A stretch of DNA of 64,000 nt from Hymenobacter puniceus (GCF_014333525.1 NZ_JACSCX010000001.1:1054001-1118000); one strand, 5' to 3'; counted from the stretch's first letter, positions 48,682 to 57,562 are shown. Program-made: numbers and translations. The notes: generated from the sequence alone by a model not told the origin.

Positions 48682-48813
48682 CAAGGGGAAGGCGGCGCCT
48701 TGGATGCGCCACGCAAAACGCAGCCCCGACCGGGCCGCTAAGCTGCAGTCAGCAGCGTGAAGAACAAGTGAATAGCAACCGGGCCGCGGCACGGAGGTTT
48801 TCGCCGAGCCTCG

Positions 48814-48821
48814 TACCTTCG
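48814..48821 (+). promoter_or_regulatory. -7-like box 5 nt before the WG-repeat gene
   Basis: TACCTTCG is one base off consensus and is followed by CCAGT and ATG. A leaderless transcript is likely. Confidence 0.42.
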
Positions 48822-48826
48822 CCAGT

Positions 48827-49645
48827 ATGCCTGGCTCTCAGTTACTCCCGTTTTCGTTGCGCTGGCCGCTCTGGGCACTGGCGGGAGTATTGCTGACTAC
48901 CGAAGCCACCGCCCAAACGCCCCCCGCTACCCGGCTAATACCGTTCCGGCAGGGCCGCCGCTTCGGCTACGCCGACGTCTCGCGCCGCCTAGTGCTTCCG
49001 GCCGCCTACGACGATGCCGGCCCCATGGTGAACGAAGTGGCCTGGGTGCGCCAAGGCGCGCTCTACGGCTACATTGATGGCAGCGGCAACCCCGTAACGC
49101 CGGTGCAGTACAGCGCCGCCAGCAGCTTCGGGCCCAACAACCGCGCCACTGTAGTACTGGCCGCCGACACCTTCGCCATCGGCCCCGACGGCCAGCGCCA
49201 AACCACGCCCGCCGAGCCTGCTCCCGAAACCGACTACCTGGAGCAGGGCGACTTGGTGCGCCGCCAGGGCAAGGTGGGCTTCCGCTTCACAAGCGGCTCC
49301 AGTACCGTGGTGCCAGCCGAGTACGACGAAATCCGGGACCTACACCACGACGGCCTGCTGCTGGTGCGCCAGGGCGCCAAGTGGGGCGTGCTCAACGCCA
49401 AAGGCCGCCTCACACTGCCCTTGGAGTACGATGCCATCCAAGCCACGGCAGCCAACGGCTTCGTGCTGCCGGTGGTGGAGCAAGCCGGCCGCTTCGGCTA
49501 CCTCGGCCCCGACGGCAAGCTCCTGACGCCCATCAAATACGCCACCGCCGCGCCCTTCGTGCAGGATGTGGCCCGCGTCACCACCGCCACCGGCCAGCCC
49601 GGCTACCTCGACAGTCGCGGCCGGGAATTCTGGGACGACAAGTAG
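48827..49645 (+). CDS. WG repeat-containing secreted protein
   Basis: This 272-residue protein has a signal peptide (LAGVLLTTEATAQ) and a chain of WG-type beta-repeats: RRFGYADVSRRLVLPAAYDDA, ALYGYIDGSGNPVTPVQY, KVGFRFTSGSSTVVPAEYDE, KWGVLNAKGRLTLPLEYD, RFGYLGPDGKLLTPIKY and a last unit ending in LDSRGREFWD. The WG motif is mostly present as FG or YG. Such repeats form small propeller-like or ladder structures with an unknown ligand. The start was placed at 48827. Confidence 0.82.
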   Translation: MPGSQLLPFSLRWPLWALAGVLLTTEATAQTPPATRLIPFRQGRRFGYADVSRRLVLPAAYDDAGPMVNEVAWVRQGALYGYIDGSGNPVTPVQYSAASSFGPNNRATVVLAADTFAIGPDGQRQTTPAEPAPETDYLEQGDLVRRQGKVGFRFTSGSSTVVPAEYDEIRDLHHDGLLLVRQGAKWGVLNAKGRLTLPLEYDAIQATAANGFVLPVVEQAGRFGYLGPDGKLLTPIKYATAAPFVQDVARVTTATGQPGYLDSRGREFWDDK

Positions 49646-49809
49646 GCGTGGCTGTGGCCCGGACTTCAGGCCGTAGCCCGTCGGTACCGCGCAATTTATC
49701 GGGCTTCAACGGGCTGCAAATTGAAGTCCGGGCCACAGGCCGGCGCCGCCCGCAATAATGCGGCGCGGAAAGCGTATTTTTCAGGAGCTATCCTTTTTAC
49801 CTCCTATCT

Positions 49810-50544
49810 ATGCTACCGCTGCCTATCCTCAACGTACACCTGCAGCCCTGCTCCGAAAACTGGCAGCAGATGATGCCCACCGCCCAGGGCCGCCACTGCG
49901 CCAGTTGCCAACGAACGGTCGTCGATTTCACTGATAAGACGCAAACGGACCTCGAAGCCGCCCGCGACGCTGCCCCCAACGGCCGCCTGTGCGGCCGGTT
50001 TCGGGCAGAGCAGCTGGCCCACCCGCCGCGCCTGCGCCCAAAGCTGCGGCGGTTTCTAGTGGCGCTGGTGCTGGTCTGCGGGCTGGGGCTGACGAGTGGG
50101 GAGGCGTGGGCGCAGGTGCGGAAAGTCGAGCTTAACACCCGATTCAAACCTACTACCGAACTACAGCTTTTAACACCTGAAGATTTTAGCCCTTTGTCTC
50201 TGACAGAGGCTGGCCAACAGCCCAAGCAGCACGAGCAGATATTTCTGGGAATATATGTTGAGCAAATGCCCTCATTTCCTGGTGGGCAGGATTCACTGAC
50301 GGCTTACCTGAAAAGAAATCTGCACTACCCTGATTCCACCCCCGACGAAGGCAAGGTGTTCATTAGTTTCGTCATCACAAAAACCGGGCACATCGCGCAA
50401 GCCAAAGTGTTGAAAGGTGTCACTCCAACTCTGGATGCTGAAGCGTTGCGGGTGGTGCGACAAATGCCCCGCTGGATCCAGCCACCCCGGCAGCACCCGA
50501 TAGAAGTGAGCTATACGCTGCCCATCACATTCAGCCAGAAATAG
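49810..50544 (+). CDS. Energy transducer TonB-like protein with N-terminal cysteine domain
   Basis: This 244-residue inner-membrane protein has three parts. A cytoplasmic N-domain carries cysteines 14, 30, 33 and 61 (CSENW, CASC, LCGRF), probably a zinc-ribbon-like module. A single membrane helix spans about 81-101. A periplasmic TonB C-terminal domain (about 150-240) has PSFPGGQDSLTAYLKRNLHYP, GKVFISFVITKTGHIAQAKVLKGVTPTLDAEALRVV as its hallmark, of which only GHIAQAKV and LDAEALRVV are cited as key. The canonical Pro-rich TonB linker is short. A small related gene follows after 2 nt. Confidence 0.78.
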   Translation: MLPLPILNVHLQPCSENWQQMMPTAQGRHCASCQRTVVDFTDKTQTDLEAARDAAPNGRLCGRFRAEQLAHPPRLRPKLRRFLVALVLVCGLGLTSGEAWAQVRKVELNTRFKPTTELQLLTPEDFSPLSLTEAGQQPKQHEQIFLGIYVEQMPSFPGGQDSLTAYLKRNLHYPDSTPDEGKVFISFVITKTGHIAQAKVLKGVTPTLDAEALRVVRQMPRWIQPPRQHPIEVSYTLPITFSQK

Positions 50545-50546
50545 CC

Positions 50547-51071
50547 GTGAAACTGCTGCTACTTGTGCCACTGACGCTGCTACTCCACCATCAACCCACC
50601 GCTGCCCAAACAGCCACGGCCACGGTTGGTACAACTCGGCCCTATTTGTTGACATTCCCAACTGGCCCGACTCCCTATCCCTCTCTACCATCCCCGGGCC
50701 GTGTAGGACACATCGACCAAATGCCCGTATTGCAAGGCGGCGCCGATGCTTTGCGCTGCTTCCTCTACCAAAATACCCAACTCAGCCCGCTAAAGAATGA
50801 CTACCCATCTGGGAAAGTGTTTGTTGGATTCATCATCGATACTACGGGGCAGGTACGAAAAGCGCGGATTCTGCAAGGCCTACACCCGGCCCTGGATGCC
50901 GAAGCCCTGCGGCTGGCGAACCTGCTGAGCGGACGCTTCACGCCCGGACAACACAACCAGCAGCGGGTTGCCGTTCCGTTCACTCTCCCGATTCCATTTC
51001 CGACAGTAGCTCCTGCTGGCAGAAAACAGCGGAAGCGCTGCGCCTCATCTTTTACTGCCAATACCCGTTGA
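50547..51071 (+). CDS. Secreted TonB C-terminal domain-like protein (GTG start)
   Basis: This 174-residue protein starts with GTG, has a signal peptide (LVPLTLLLHHQPTAAQ) and a TonB-like domain: QMPVLQGGADALRCFLYQNTQ, GKVFVGFIIDTTGQVRKARILQGLHPALDAEALRLAN. The upstream protein has the same pattern, so both derive from one duplication. It lacks a cytoplasmic domain and membrane helix, so it cannot be a normal transducer; a soluble or secreted partner is likely. The spacing is 2 nt, so the two are surely co-transcribed. Confidence 0.72.
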   Translation: MKLLLLVPLTLLLHHQPTAAQTATATVGTTRPYLLTFPTGPTPYPSLPSPGRVGHIDQMPVLQGGADALRCFLYQNTQLSPLKNDYPSGKVFVGFIIDTTGQVRKARILQGLHPALDAEALRLANLLSGRFTPGQHNQQRVAVPFTLPIPFPTVAPAGRKQRKRCASSFTANTR

Positions 51072-51130
51072 GGTAAGCAAAACCTTCCTATTTTCCCCGA
51101 CCCGATTCCTAACCCAACCGCGCCCGCTCT

Positions 51131-52687
51131 ATGGTTTTCACGCCCAGCCCCATGCTTCTCAAGCTGCTTTACACCCGCGGCAGCCTGCACAATACGCCCG
51201 AAGGCGTGGCCTTCAGCATTAAAAACCGCCTCGACACGGTGCGCATCACCCGCATCGACCACGTGCAGCTGGATGGCGTGAAGATTGGCGTGGAGCAGAT
51301 TGCGCTGGACCTGGGTGAAGGCGACGTACGGCCCGCCACCGTCTTCAACGCCGACAGCGCCGGCTTCACGCTGCCCGTCGGCCAGGCTGCCACCTTCCAC
51401 CTCGCCACCGAGCACCTGAAAGAAGGCTTGCACACGGTGCAGGTGCAGTTTGCCGCCGACCCCTTCGGCGACCTGAACGTGGAGGTGGAAGACGCCATTG
51501 CCGCCCAGCCCGACAAGCGCACCCGCATTCCGCGCTCCGACCAGGACGACTACTCCGACGATGCCATCCGGGCGCGGCAGCAGTTCGCCGAGGAGTTTTC
51601 GGGGCAGGAGTTCCAGCACCTCAAGCACTACTCCTTCGATGCCCACGACCTGCAGGGCAACTGCGAGCATTTCACGGGCGTGGCCCAGATTCCGGTGGGG
51701 CTGGCTGGGCCGCTGCGCGTAAACGGGGAGCATGCCGACGGCGAGTTTTTGATTCCGATGGCTACCACCGAAGGCACCCTGGTAGCCAGCTACAACCGTG
51801 GCATTCAGCTGCTCAACCTCTGCGGCGGCGTGAAGTGCACCGTCATTGGCGACGCCATGCAGCGGGCCCCGGTGTTCGTGTTCGATGATGCCCGCGGCGC
51901 GCGCGACTTCGGCAAGTGGGTGGAAGAGAATATCGACCAGATCCGGCCCGAGGCGGAAAGCACCTCCCGCGTGGCCAAGCTGCAGTACATCGATACCTAT
52001 CTGAGCAATAAGTTCGCCTTCCTGCGCTTCAACTACAGCACGGGCGACGCGGCAGGCCAGAACATGGTGGGCCGCGCCACATTTGCCGCCTGCTCCTGGA
52101 TTCTGGAAAACTACAAGGGCGCGCCCATCCGCCACTTCTACCTGGAGTCCAACTTTGCCACCGACAAAAAAGCCTCCCAGATTAACGTGATGCGCACCCG
52201 CGGCAAGCGCGTGGTGGCGGAGGCCGTCATCAAGCGCGACATTCTGCAGCAGCGAATGCGCGTGACGCCCGAGCAGCTGGCCTACCACGGGCAGGTCAGC
52301 AACGTGGGGGCTTTTTTATCGGGAGCCAACAACAACGGCGCCCACTCTGCCAACGGCATTACGGCCCTGTTCATTGCCACCGGCCAGGACGTGGCCAACG
52401 TGTCGGAATCCTCGGCCGGCGTGCTCTATTCCGAAGTCACGCCCGAAGGCGACCTGTACATCAGCATCACCATCCCGAGCCTGATTGTGGCCACGCACGG
52501 CGGTGGCACCGGTTTGGCCACCCAAAACGAGTGCCTGCGCATGCTGAACTGCGTGGGCCGCGGCACCGTGAATAAATTCGCCGAAATAGTGGCCGGTGTG
52601 GTGCTGGCCGGTGAGCTAAGCTTAGGCTCTGCCATCAGCAGCTCCGATTGGGTAAGCAGCCACGAACAGTACGGCCGCAACCGGTAG
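51131..52687 (+). CDS. Hydroxymethylglutaryl-CoA reductase (class I type)
   Basis: HMG-CoA reductase makes mevalonate from HMG-CoA with NADPH. The 518-residue soluble protein has the catalytic Glu in MATTEGTLVAS, Lys in NFATDKKASQIN, Asp in GQDVANVSES, and the late histidine in VSSHEQYG. The DKK and GGGTGLATQNECL motifs belong to the class I type. A unique N-terminal extension of about 130 residues precedes the catalytic domain and was not recognised. The presence of mevalonate synthesis is unusual for Bacteroidota, most of which use the MEP pathway. No other mevalonate gene is in the window. Confidence 0.9.
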   Translation: MVFTPSPMLLKLLYTRGSLHNTPEGVAFSIKNRLDTVRITRIDHVQLDGVKIGVEQIALDLGEGDVRPATVFNADSAGFTLPVGQAATFHLATEHLKEGLHTVQVQFAADPFGDLNVEVEDAIAAQPDKRTRIPRSDQDDYSDDAIRARQQFAEEFSGQEFQHLKHYSFDAHDLQGNCEHFTGVAQIPVGLAGPLRVNGEHADGEFLIPMATTEGTLVASYNRGIQLLNLCGGVKCTVIGDAMQRAPVFVFDDARGARDFGKWVEENIDQIRPEAESTSRVAKLQYIDTYLSNKFAFLRFNYSTGDAAGQNMVGRATFAACSWILENYKGAPIRHFYLESNFATDKKASQINVMRTRGKRVVAEAVIKRDILQQRMRVTPEQLAYHGQVSNVGAFLSGANNNGAHSANGITALFIATGQDVANVSESSAGVLYSEVTPEGDLYISITIPSLIVATHGGGTGLATQNECLRMLNCVGRGTVNKFAEIVAGVVLAGELSLGSAISSSDWVSSHEQYGRNR

Positions 52688-52744
52688 CGGCAAGGTGCTG
52701 GCGCCTTATCTGGGTGATGTCCAAAAAGTCGTTTAAAGCCTACT

Positions 52745-52857
52745 GAACGTCATGCTGAGCGAAGGCGCAGCCGCAGTCGAAGCATCTCTACCGCTTCGCT
52801 GCAATGGTAACCTAAGGAAGCGGCAGAGATGCTTCGGCAAGCTCAGCATGACCGTTT
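52745..52857. repeat. Palindromic intergenic repeat, family B copy 7
   Basis: The arms start GAACGTCATGCTGAGC and end in the complement with one inserted base. The left arm carries an extra GCAGCCGCAGTC unit. It lies 57 nt after the HMG-CoA reductase stop codon. Confidence 0.9.
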
Positions 52858-52965
52858 TGTAGTTTTCAGACACAACATAGTAGCCATGCGCCCTAATCAT
52901 TCATTTTAGTGAAATCCGACTCTATTTCTCAAGCAGTTACTTTCGGGGCCGTGGCTTATTCAGCC

Positions 52966-53712
52966 ATGAAACGCCTTGCCAGCCTGCTCGTTATACTGCC
53001 GCTTGGTACTGGCTTGTGCCAGGCCCAGGCCGGCATGAACTCCTACGACATGGCCGACATCACGCGCGGCCGGCCTACCTCCACACGCAACCTCAACCAG
53101 AGCAGCGCCGACAAGGAAGCCGCCATTGCGGGCACGCCCATCCTTGGCTACCTCAACCAGGGCTGGAATGTCGGCACCTTGCAAACGCTGGATGCCCAGC
53201 CCGGCCCGGTAGCCGGTCTGCGCTATAACCTAAAGCTGCAGTGGCTGGAAGTGCAGGATGCCACCGTGCCGGGAGGCGTGCGGGTGTATCCAGCGGGCAG
53301 CCTGAAAGGCTTCACACTGGTACCGGCCGCCGGCCAGACCCCGCGGGTTTTTCTCGACTACAAGTACCGTAGCACCGGCAGCGGCTCGGGCCGGGGCTAT
53401 CTGGAGGAGCTAAACCACGTCGGCGACCTGCGCCTGCTGGTGCGCCACACCTTTGAGGAGCGCCCCGAGGAGATAAACCCGGCTCTGAATACGGTAGTGC
53501 GGCCAGCCCAGCAGATGCAGGCTTCCAGCCTGTTCTACACCGCTCCTAGCCAGCCTGGCCTAGCTCAGCAACTGCAGCTAGACCGCCGAAGCGTGTTGCG
53601 TATGTGCCACAACCACGCGCCGAAGCTGGAAGCCTACGCGAAAGAAAAGAACCTCGATTACACCAACCTGAATCATGTACTGCAGATGGTAGAGTTCTGC
53701 AACCTGCAGTAG
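52966..53712 (+). CDS. Secreted hypothetical protein
   Basis: This 248-residue exported protein has a signal peptide (LLVILPLGTGLCQAQ). The mature part starts with a polar region (MADITRGRPTSTRNLNQS), then a beta-rich core with GYLNQGWNVGTLQTLD, LRYNLKLQWLEV and FLDYKYRSTGSGSGRGYLEELNHVGD, and a helical end with two cysteines (LRMCHNHAPKLEAYAKEKNLDYT and QMVEFCNLQ). No family was recognised. It stands alone and is followed by a strong terminator. Confidence 0.65.
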   Translation: MKRLASLLVILPLGTGLCQAQAGMNSYDMADITRGRPTSTRNLNQSSADKEAAIAGTPILGYLNQGWNVGTLQTLDAQPGPVAGLRYNLKLQWLEVQDATVPGGVRVYPAGSLKGFTLVPAAGQTPRVFLDYKYRSTGSGSGRGYLEELNHVGDLRLLVRHTFEERPEEINPALNTVVRPAQQMQASSLFYTAPSQPGLAQQLQLDRRSVLRMCHNHAPKLEAYAKEKNLDYTNLNHVLQMVEFCNLQ

Positions 53713-53750
53713 CAAAACGGTTGAATAGCTGATACAAGCAATTTTGCTCC

Positions 53751-53794
53751 ATCAAAAAAGCCGCCGCTATCCAGATAGCGGCGGCTTTTTTGAT
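53751..53794. terminator. Bidirectional terminator between 53712 and the lipoprotein gene
   Basis: The 20-bp arms ATCAAAAAAGCCGCCGCTAT and complement have loop CCAG. It lies between convergent genes. Confidence 0.92.
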
Positions 53795-53808
53795 GGGGCT
53801 GCGGAATG

Positions 53809-54333
53809 CTACAGCGGGTCGGCAGTTACCTTGAACTTGGAATCGGAGCGGAGTGTGAGCTCCCGCGCTACGTTGCCACGCAGCGTCACCTCGGTGTAGA
53901 GCGTGTAGCTGGGGGCTTTCAGGTACTTGTCGAGCTTGGTGTTGCTGGACTGTAGCTCGATGCTGGAAACACCCATCGGAACGTTGTCAAGCGCAGCCAG
54001 CGGCACTTTGTCGTTTTGGTCGGTGCCGATGGAAATTTTGATGCTCCGCAGAAAGTTGAAGTTTTCGGCAGCAGGATCGGTGATGGTAAGCGTCAGCTTG
54101 GTCAGGCTCACGTCCTTTACCAGGTCGGCGCTGGTATTGTTGTTTTTGAAATTCTCCTGTGAGCGTGCCGGCACGGCTATCGGAGAAATGAAAGGAGGCG
54201 TCACCAAGCCGCTGGCCGGAATCTTGATGTTCTGCGAATCCGAGATTTCGAAGGTCAACAACTCATTTACCTTCTTGCAGCCGGAGCCAACCAGCAGTGC
54301 CAACAGGGGCAATAGAAACAGTACTTTTTTCAT
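53809..54333 (-). CDS. Lipoprotein of unknown function, paralogue 1
   Basis: This 174-residue protein has a lipoprotein signal (LLALLVGSGCKKVNEL). The mature part has a beta-rich pattern with LTLTITDPAAENFNFLRSIKISIGTDQNDKVPLAALDNVPMGVSSIELQ; key matches with the next gene are NFNFLR and PLAALDNVPMG. The C-terminus is SKFKVTADPL. It is a surface or periplasmic lipoprotein typical of Bacteroidota without a recognised family. The upstream gene is a paralogue, indicating a tandem duplication. Confidence 0.7.
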   Translation of the reverse strand: MKKVLFLLPLLALLVGSGCKKVNELLTFEISDSQNIKIPASGLVTPPFISPIAVPARSQENFKNNNTSADLVKDVSLTKLTLTITDPAAENFNFLRSIKISIGTDQNDKVPLAALDNVPMGVSSIELQSSNTKLDKYLKAPSYTLYTEVTLRGNVARELTLRSDSKFKVTADPL

Positions 54334-54413
54334 GGCAGTTGAATTTTACCCCGAAGATACAAAACCATCCACTAATCAGGTAAGTGGCCAGCAACCTGAT
54401 TAGCAGGAGCCAG

Positions 54414-54956
54414 TCAAGGGTTTCGTGCCTGTACCTGATAGCGAAGCTGCAATTGCAGGCGGGCTACTGTTTGCCCTGGCTGCCGCATTTCCAGCTGAGG
54501 TGTCAGGAAGTACTGGTCAGAACGCAAGTAGTTGAGCAGCGAGGCATTGGTTGGCGTCAGCGTGAGGGTAGTAGCTCCCAAAGGCACATCCGGAAGCGTA
54601 GCCAGCACCATCCGGTCGTTGCCCTGCTTGGAGGTAATGTACCAAGTCAACTGCCGCAGAAAATCGAAATTCTGGCCCGCGGGCGCCTGTATTGTTAGGG
54701 TTGCGCCGCTAAGCGTGGCTTGCTGCAGCTGATCCAGCGTGGTTTTGTTGCGTCGGCAGGAATCCGCCGCCGCCGAGTACACCCGTGTGGTAGGCATAAA
54801 AACCGTCAGGGGCCCCGATGTAGGCGCATTCACGTCCATCACCGCGGCCCAGGTATCCACTACCTCAAAGGCAACTGTTGCCTCCCTTTCTTCCTTTTCA
54901 CAGCTAAAACAAAGGGCCACTGCCAGTAGCATCCCCAGAAAATTCAACAAGCGCAT
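54414..54956 (-). CDS. Lipoprotein of unknown function, paralogue 2
   Basis: This 180-residue protein has a lipoprotein signal (LLAVALCFSCEKEER) and shares with the downstream gene the order: beta-strand LTIQAPAGQNFDFLRQLTWYI, VLATLPDVPLGATTLTLTP and an end in LQLQLRYQV. Family-wide sequence identity looks low, but spacing and the FLR/DVPLG anchors agree. Gene order and strand are the same, so both are probably expressed together. The extra cysteine Cys66 (DSCRRNK) is not found in paralogue 1. Confidence 0.7.
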   Translation of the reverse strand: MRLLNFLGMLLAVALCFSCEKEEREATVAFEVVDTWAAVMDVNAPTSGPLTVFMPTTRVYSAAADSCRRNKTTLDQLQQATLSGATLTIQAPAGQNFDFLRQLTWYITSKQGNDRMVLATLPDVPLGATTLTLTPTNASLLNYLRSDQYFLTPQLEMRQPGQTVARLQLQLRYQVQARNP

Positions 54957-54985
54957 ACGAGTAGCTAAATCGGTAAGACTCCTAG

Positions 54986-54993
54986 CAAAAGTA
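54986..54993 (-). promoter_or_regulatory. -7 box of lipoprotein paralogue 2
   Basis: TACTTTTG on the minus strand matches consensus, about 29 nt before the start codon at 54956. Confidence 0.5.
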
Positions 54994-55030
54994 GGATGAG
55001 CCCACGCTGGAGCGCTTGACCTAAATCAAG

Positions 55031-55072
55031 AAAAAACGAACGGGGCCAACCGGTTTTCTCAGCCAGCCCCGT
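55031..55072 (-). terminator. Terminator of the homogentisate dioxygenase gene
   Basis: On the minus strand ACGGGG...CCCCGT pair and are followed by TCGTTTTTTC. It lies 43 nt downstream of the hmgA stop codon. Confidence 0.65.
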
Positions 55073-55075
55073 CCA

Positions 55076-55114
55076 CTAAATCCGTGCAATCCGTCTAATC
55101 CGAAGAAATCCGTG
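55076..55114. repeat. Family E-like motif block
   Basis: AATCCGTGCAATCCGTCTAA and similar units resemble one side of repeat E at 43393-43579. It ends just before the hmgA stop codon. Confidence 0.45.
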
Positions 55115-55115
55115 C

Positions 55116-56324
55116 TCAGTCCATCATGTCGGCCGACCGCGGCGGGTCGGGCACGAAGCCGGGCTGCCAGCTCATGGGGTAGCGCGGGTCCACGTAGGGC
55201 AGCGCGGCCTCAGTGAGGTAGAGCGGGCGGAATGTATCCACCATTACGGCCAGCTCGTGGGTTTCCTTTTTGCCGAGGCTGGCTTCCACAGTGCCGGGGT
55301 GCGGCCCATGCGGAATGCCGCTGGGGTGCCACGTAAACGAGGCCAGATCCACGCCCTTACGCGACATGAAGTTGCCGGCCACATAGTACAGCACCTCGTC
55401 GGAATCGACATTGGAGTGGTTGTAGGGCGCCGGAATGCTCAACGGATGGTAGTCGAAGAGGCGCGGCACAAACGAGCAGATGACAAAGTTGTTGGCCTCG
55501 AAATGCTGGTGCACCGGCGGCGGCTGGTGCAGGCGGCCCGTAATCGGCTCAAAATCGTGGATGCTGGTGGCATAGGGATAGAAGTAGCCGTCCCAGCCCA
55601 CCACGTCGAAGGGCGAGTGACCGTAGGTGAGGTGGTGCAGCTGGCCTTCCTTCTTGATCTTGACCAGGTACTCACCCGACTCCTGCACGTCGTCGGTAAT
55701 CAGCTCGCTCGGCGGCCGGATGTCCCGCTCGCAGTAGGGCGAGTGTTCCAGCAGCTGCCCGAAGTGGTTGCGGTAGCGGCGGCACGTTTCCACGGGGCTG
55801 AACGACTCGATAATCAGCAGCCGCACCGGCCCATCTTCGAAGTGCAGCTGGTGGATGATGGTGCGCGGAATAACGATATAGTCGCCGGGCTCGAAGGCCA
55901 CCTTGCCCATCTGGCTCCACAACTCGCCGCGGCCTTCGTGCACGAAAATCACCTCGTCGGCCAAGGCGTTTTTGTAGTAGTACTGCATCCGCTTCTCGGT
56001 GGGGTTGCAGATGCTCATGGTCACGTCAGCGTTGCCGAGCAGGGTCTGGCGGGCCTGCAGGTAGTCGCCGCCAGTGCTCACCTGGCCGAGGGTGCGCAGG
56101 TGGCTGGGCTCCAGCGGCCGGTCCTTCAGCAGCTTAGGGCTGTAGGGCTCGGGCGTGCCTACCTTCTGGATTTCGGTGGGCGGATGCTGGTGGTAGAGCA
56201 GCGACGAAACGCCGTGGAAGCCCAGCGTGCCCACCAGCTGCTCGGCGTAGAGCGTGCCGTCGGGCTGGCGGAACTGGGTGTGGCGCTTGCGCGGAATCTG
56301 GCCGAGGCGGTGGTAGTAAGCCAT
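55116..56324 (-). CDS. hmgA: Homogentisate 1,2-dioxygenase
   Basis: This Fe(II) ring-cleaving dioxygenase of tyrosine catabolism turns homogentisate into maleylacetoacetate. The 402-residue protein is a cupin of the HGO family (Bacteroidota form, shorter than the fungal/animal enzyme). Markers are EVIFVHEGRGELWSQMG, IPRTIIHQLHFEDG, and the metal ligands in HQPPPVHQHFEANNFVICSF and FTWHPSGIPHGPHPG. The ATG at 56324 was chosen over 56444. No other tyrosine-degradation gene is nearby in this window. Confidence 0.9.
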   Translation of the reverse strand: MAYYHRLGQIPRKRHTQFRQPDGTLYAEQLVGTLGFHGVSSLLYHQHPPTEIQKVGTPEPYSPKLLKDRPLEPSHLRTLGQVSTGGDYLQARQTLLGNADVTMSICNPTEKRMQYYYKNALADEVIFVHEGRGELWSQMGKVAFEPGDYIVIPRTIIHQLHFEDGPVRLLIIESFSPVETCRRYRNHFGQLLEHSPYCERDIRPPSELITDDVQESGEYLVKIKKEGQLHHLTYGHSPFDVVGWDGYFYPYATSIHDFEPITGRLHQPPPVHQHFEANNFVICSFVPRLFDYHPLSIPAPYNHSNVDSDEVLYYVAGNFMSRKGVDLASFTWHPSGIPHGPHPGTVEASLGKKETHELAVMVDTFRPLYLTEAALPYVDPRYPMSWQPGFVPDPPRSADMMD

Positions 56325-56496
56325 TGCGAAACGGACGTTGGGTGGGTGGGAAGTATGGGGAGGTGAAGGTAAGAAGGTTTGGCGGCACCCACGCAGCCCG
56401 GGGCCCCACCAGAAAACGGCCAGCTTTAACTGCGCAAACCCCAAACGTTAGGCTGCGGCACTGGTTCGGGCCGCCGGCTGCCGAAACGGAATGACC

Positions 56497-56504
56497 TACC
56501 TTTG
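56497..56504 (+). promoter_or_regulatory. -7 box of the transglutaminase gene
   Basis: TACCTTTG matches consensus and lies 45 nt before the ATG at 56550. Confidence 0.52.
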
Positions 56505-56549
56505 TGTTAGCACTATCCAGGCGGCCGTTGCCGCTGTTTTCTGTTCTTT

Positions 56550-57548
56550 ATGCGCTCTGTTTTTATACGCTGCCTGCTGCCCGCCGGTGTTGCTTTGCTG
56601 GCGGCCGGCCCCACGTCGGCGCCCCGCACCCGCACCTTCACCTTCGAGTACACGGCCACCGTGCCCGCCCTGCCCGCCACCGCCGACTCGCTGGAGCTGT
56701 GGCTGCCCGTACCCCACCCCGACGCCTCACAGGAGCTGCGCAACCTGAAAATCAGCACGTCCGCACCCTACACGCTTACCAAGGCGCCGTTCGGCAATAC
56801 CATGCTACACCTGAAAGTGCCCGCTGCCCAAGCTGCCGGTCTTACGGTAGCTATGCGTTTCGAGGCCACCCGGCGCGAGCATCAGAATCCCTATTTAGCT
56901 GGCGTAGCCCCCAAGAAAGCACGCGCCGCCGATGCCGCCGACCCTAACATGGCCCGCTGGCTCCAACCCGACCGCCTCGTGCCCCTCGACGATAAAATCA
57001 AGGTGTGGGCCCACGAAGTAGTGGCAAAAGCCGGCGCCAAAACCGACCTCGAAAAAGCCCGCGCCATCTACGAGCACGTCGTCAGCACTGTCACCTACGA
57101 CAAATCCGGGCAGGGCTGGGGCCGCGGCGACATCTACTACGCCTGCGACGCCCGCCGCGGCAACTGCACCGACTTCCACGCCGTGTTCATCGGCTACTGC
57201 CGGGCCGTGGGTATTCCGGCGCGCTTCAGCATCGGGTTTCCGCTGCCCGCCGAGCGCGGCACCGGCGAAATCAAGGGCTACCACTGCTGGGCTGAGTTCT
57301 ACACCACCCAGACCGGCTGGGTGCCCGTCGATGCATCCGAAGCCGCCAAAGACCCCAGCCGCCGCGCCTACTTCTTTGGCGCCCACGACGAAAACCGTGT
57401 GGAGTTCAGCCGCGGCCGAGACCTGGCCCTCACCCCCCGCCAGCAAAGCCAGCCGCTCAACTACTTCATCTATCCTTACGCTGAGCTGGGTGGTAAGCCT
57501 TTCGAAGGCGTGAAGCGCGAGTTCCGCTACCAGGATCAGGCGAAGTAA
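56550..57548 (+). CDS. Transglutaminase-like domain protein, exported
   Basis: This 332-residue exported protein has a signal peptide (residues 1-24). An N-terminal beta-sandwich covers about 25-120. A transglutaminase-like Cys-protease fold contains the triad: Cys in RRGNCTDFHAVF, His in GYHCWAEFY and Asp in WVPVDASEA. The family includes transglutaminases, peptidases and inactive forms; no target is known. The catalytic residues are intact. It is convergent with the S41 gene, with repeat B8 between them. Confidence 0.87.
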   Translation: MRSVFIRCLLPAGVALLAAGPTSAPRTRTFTFEYTATVPALPATADSLELWLPVPHPDASQELRNLKISTSAPYTLTKAPFGNTMLHLKVPAAQAAGLTVAMRFEATRREHQNPYLAGVAPKKARAADAADPNMARWLQPDRLVPLDDKIKVWAHEVVAKAGAKTDLEKARAIYEHVVSTVTYDKSGQGWGRGDIYYACDARRGNCTDFHAVFIGYCRAVGIPARFSIGFPLPAERGTGEIKGYHCWAEFYTTQTGWVPVDASEAAKDPSRRAYFFGAHDENRVEFSRGRDLALTPRQQSQPLNYFIYPYAELGGKPFEGVKREFRYQDQAK

Positions 57549-57562
57549 CAATAGCCGTGTAG

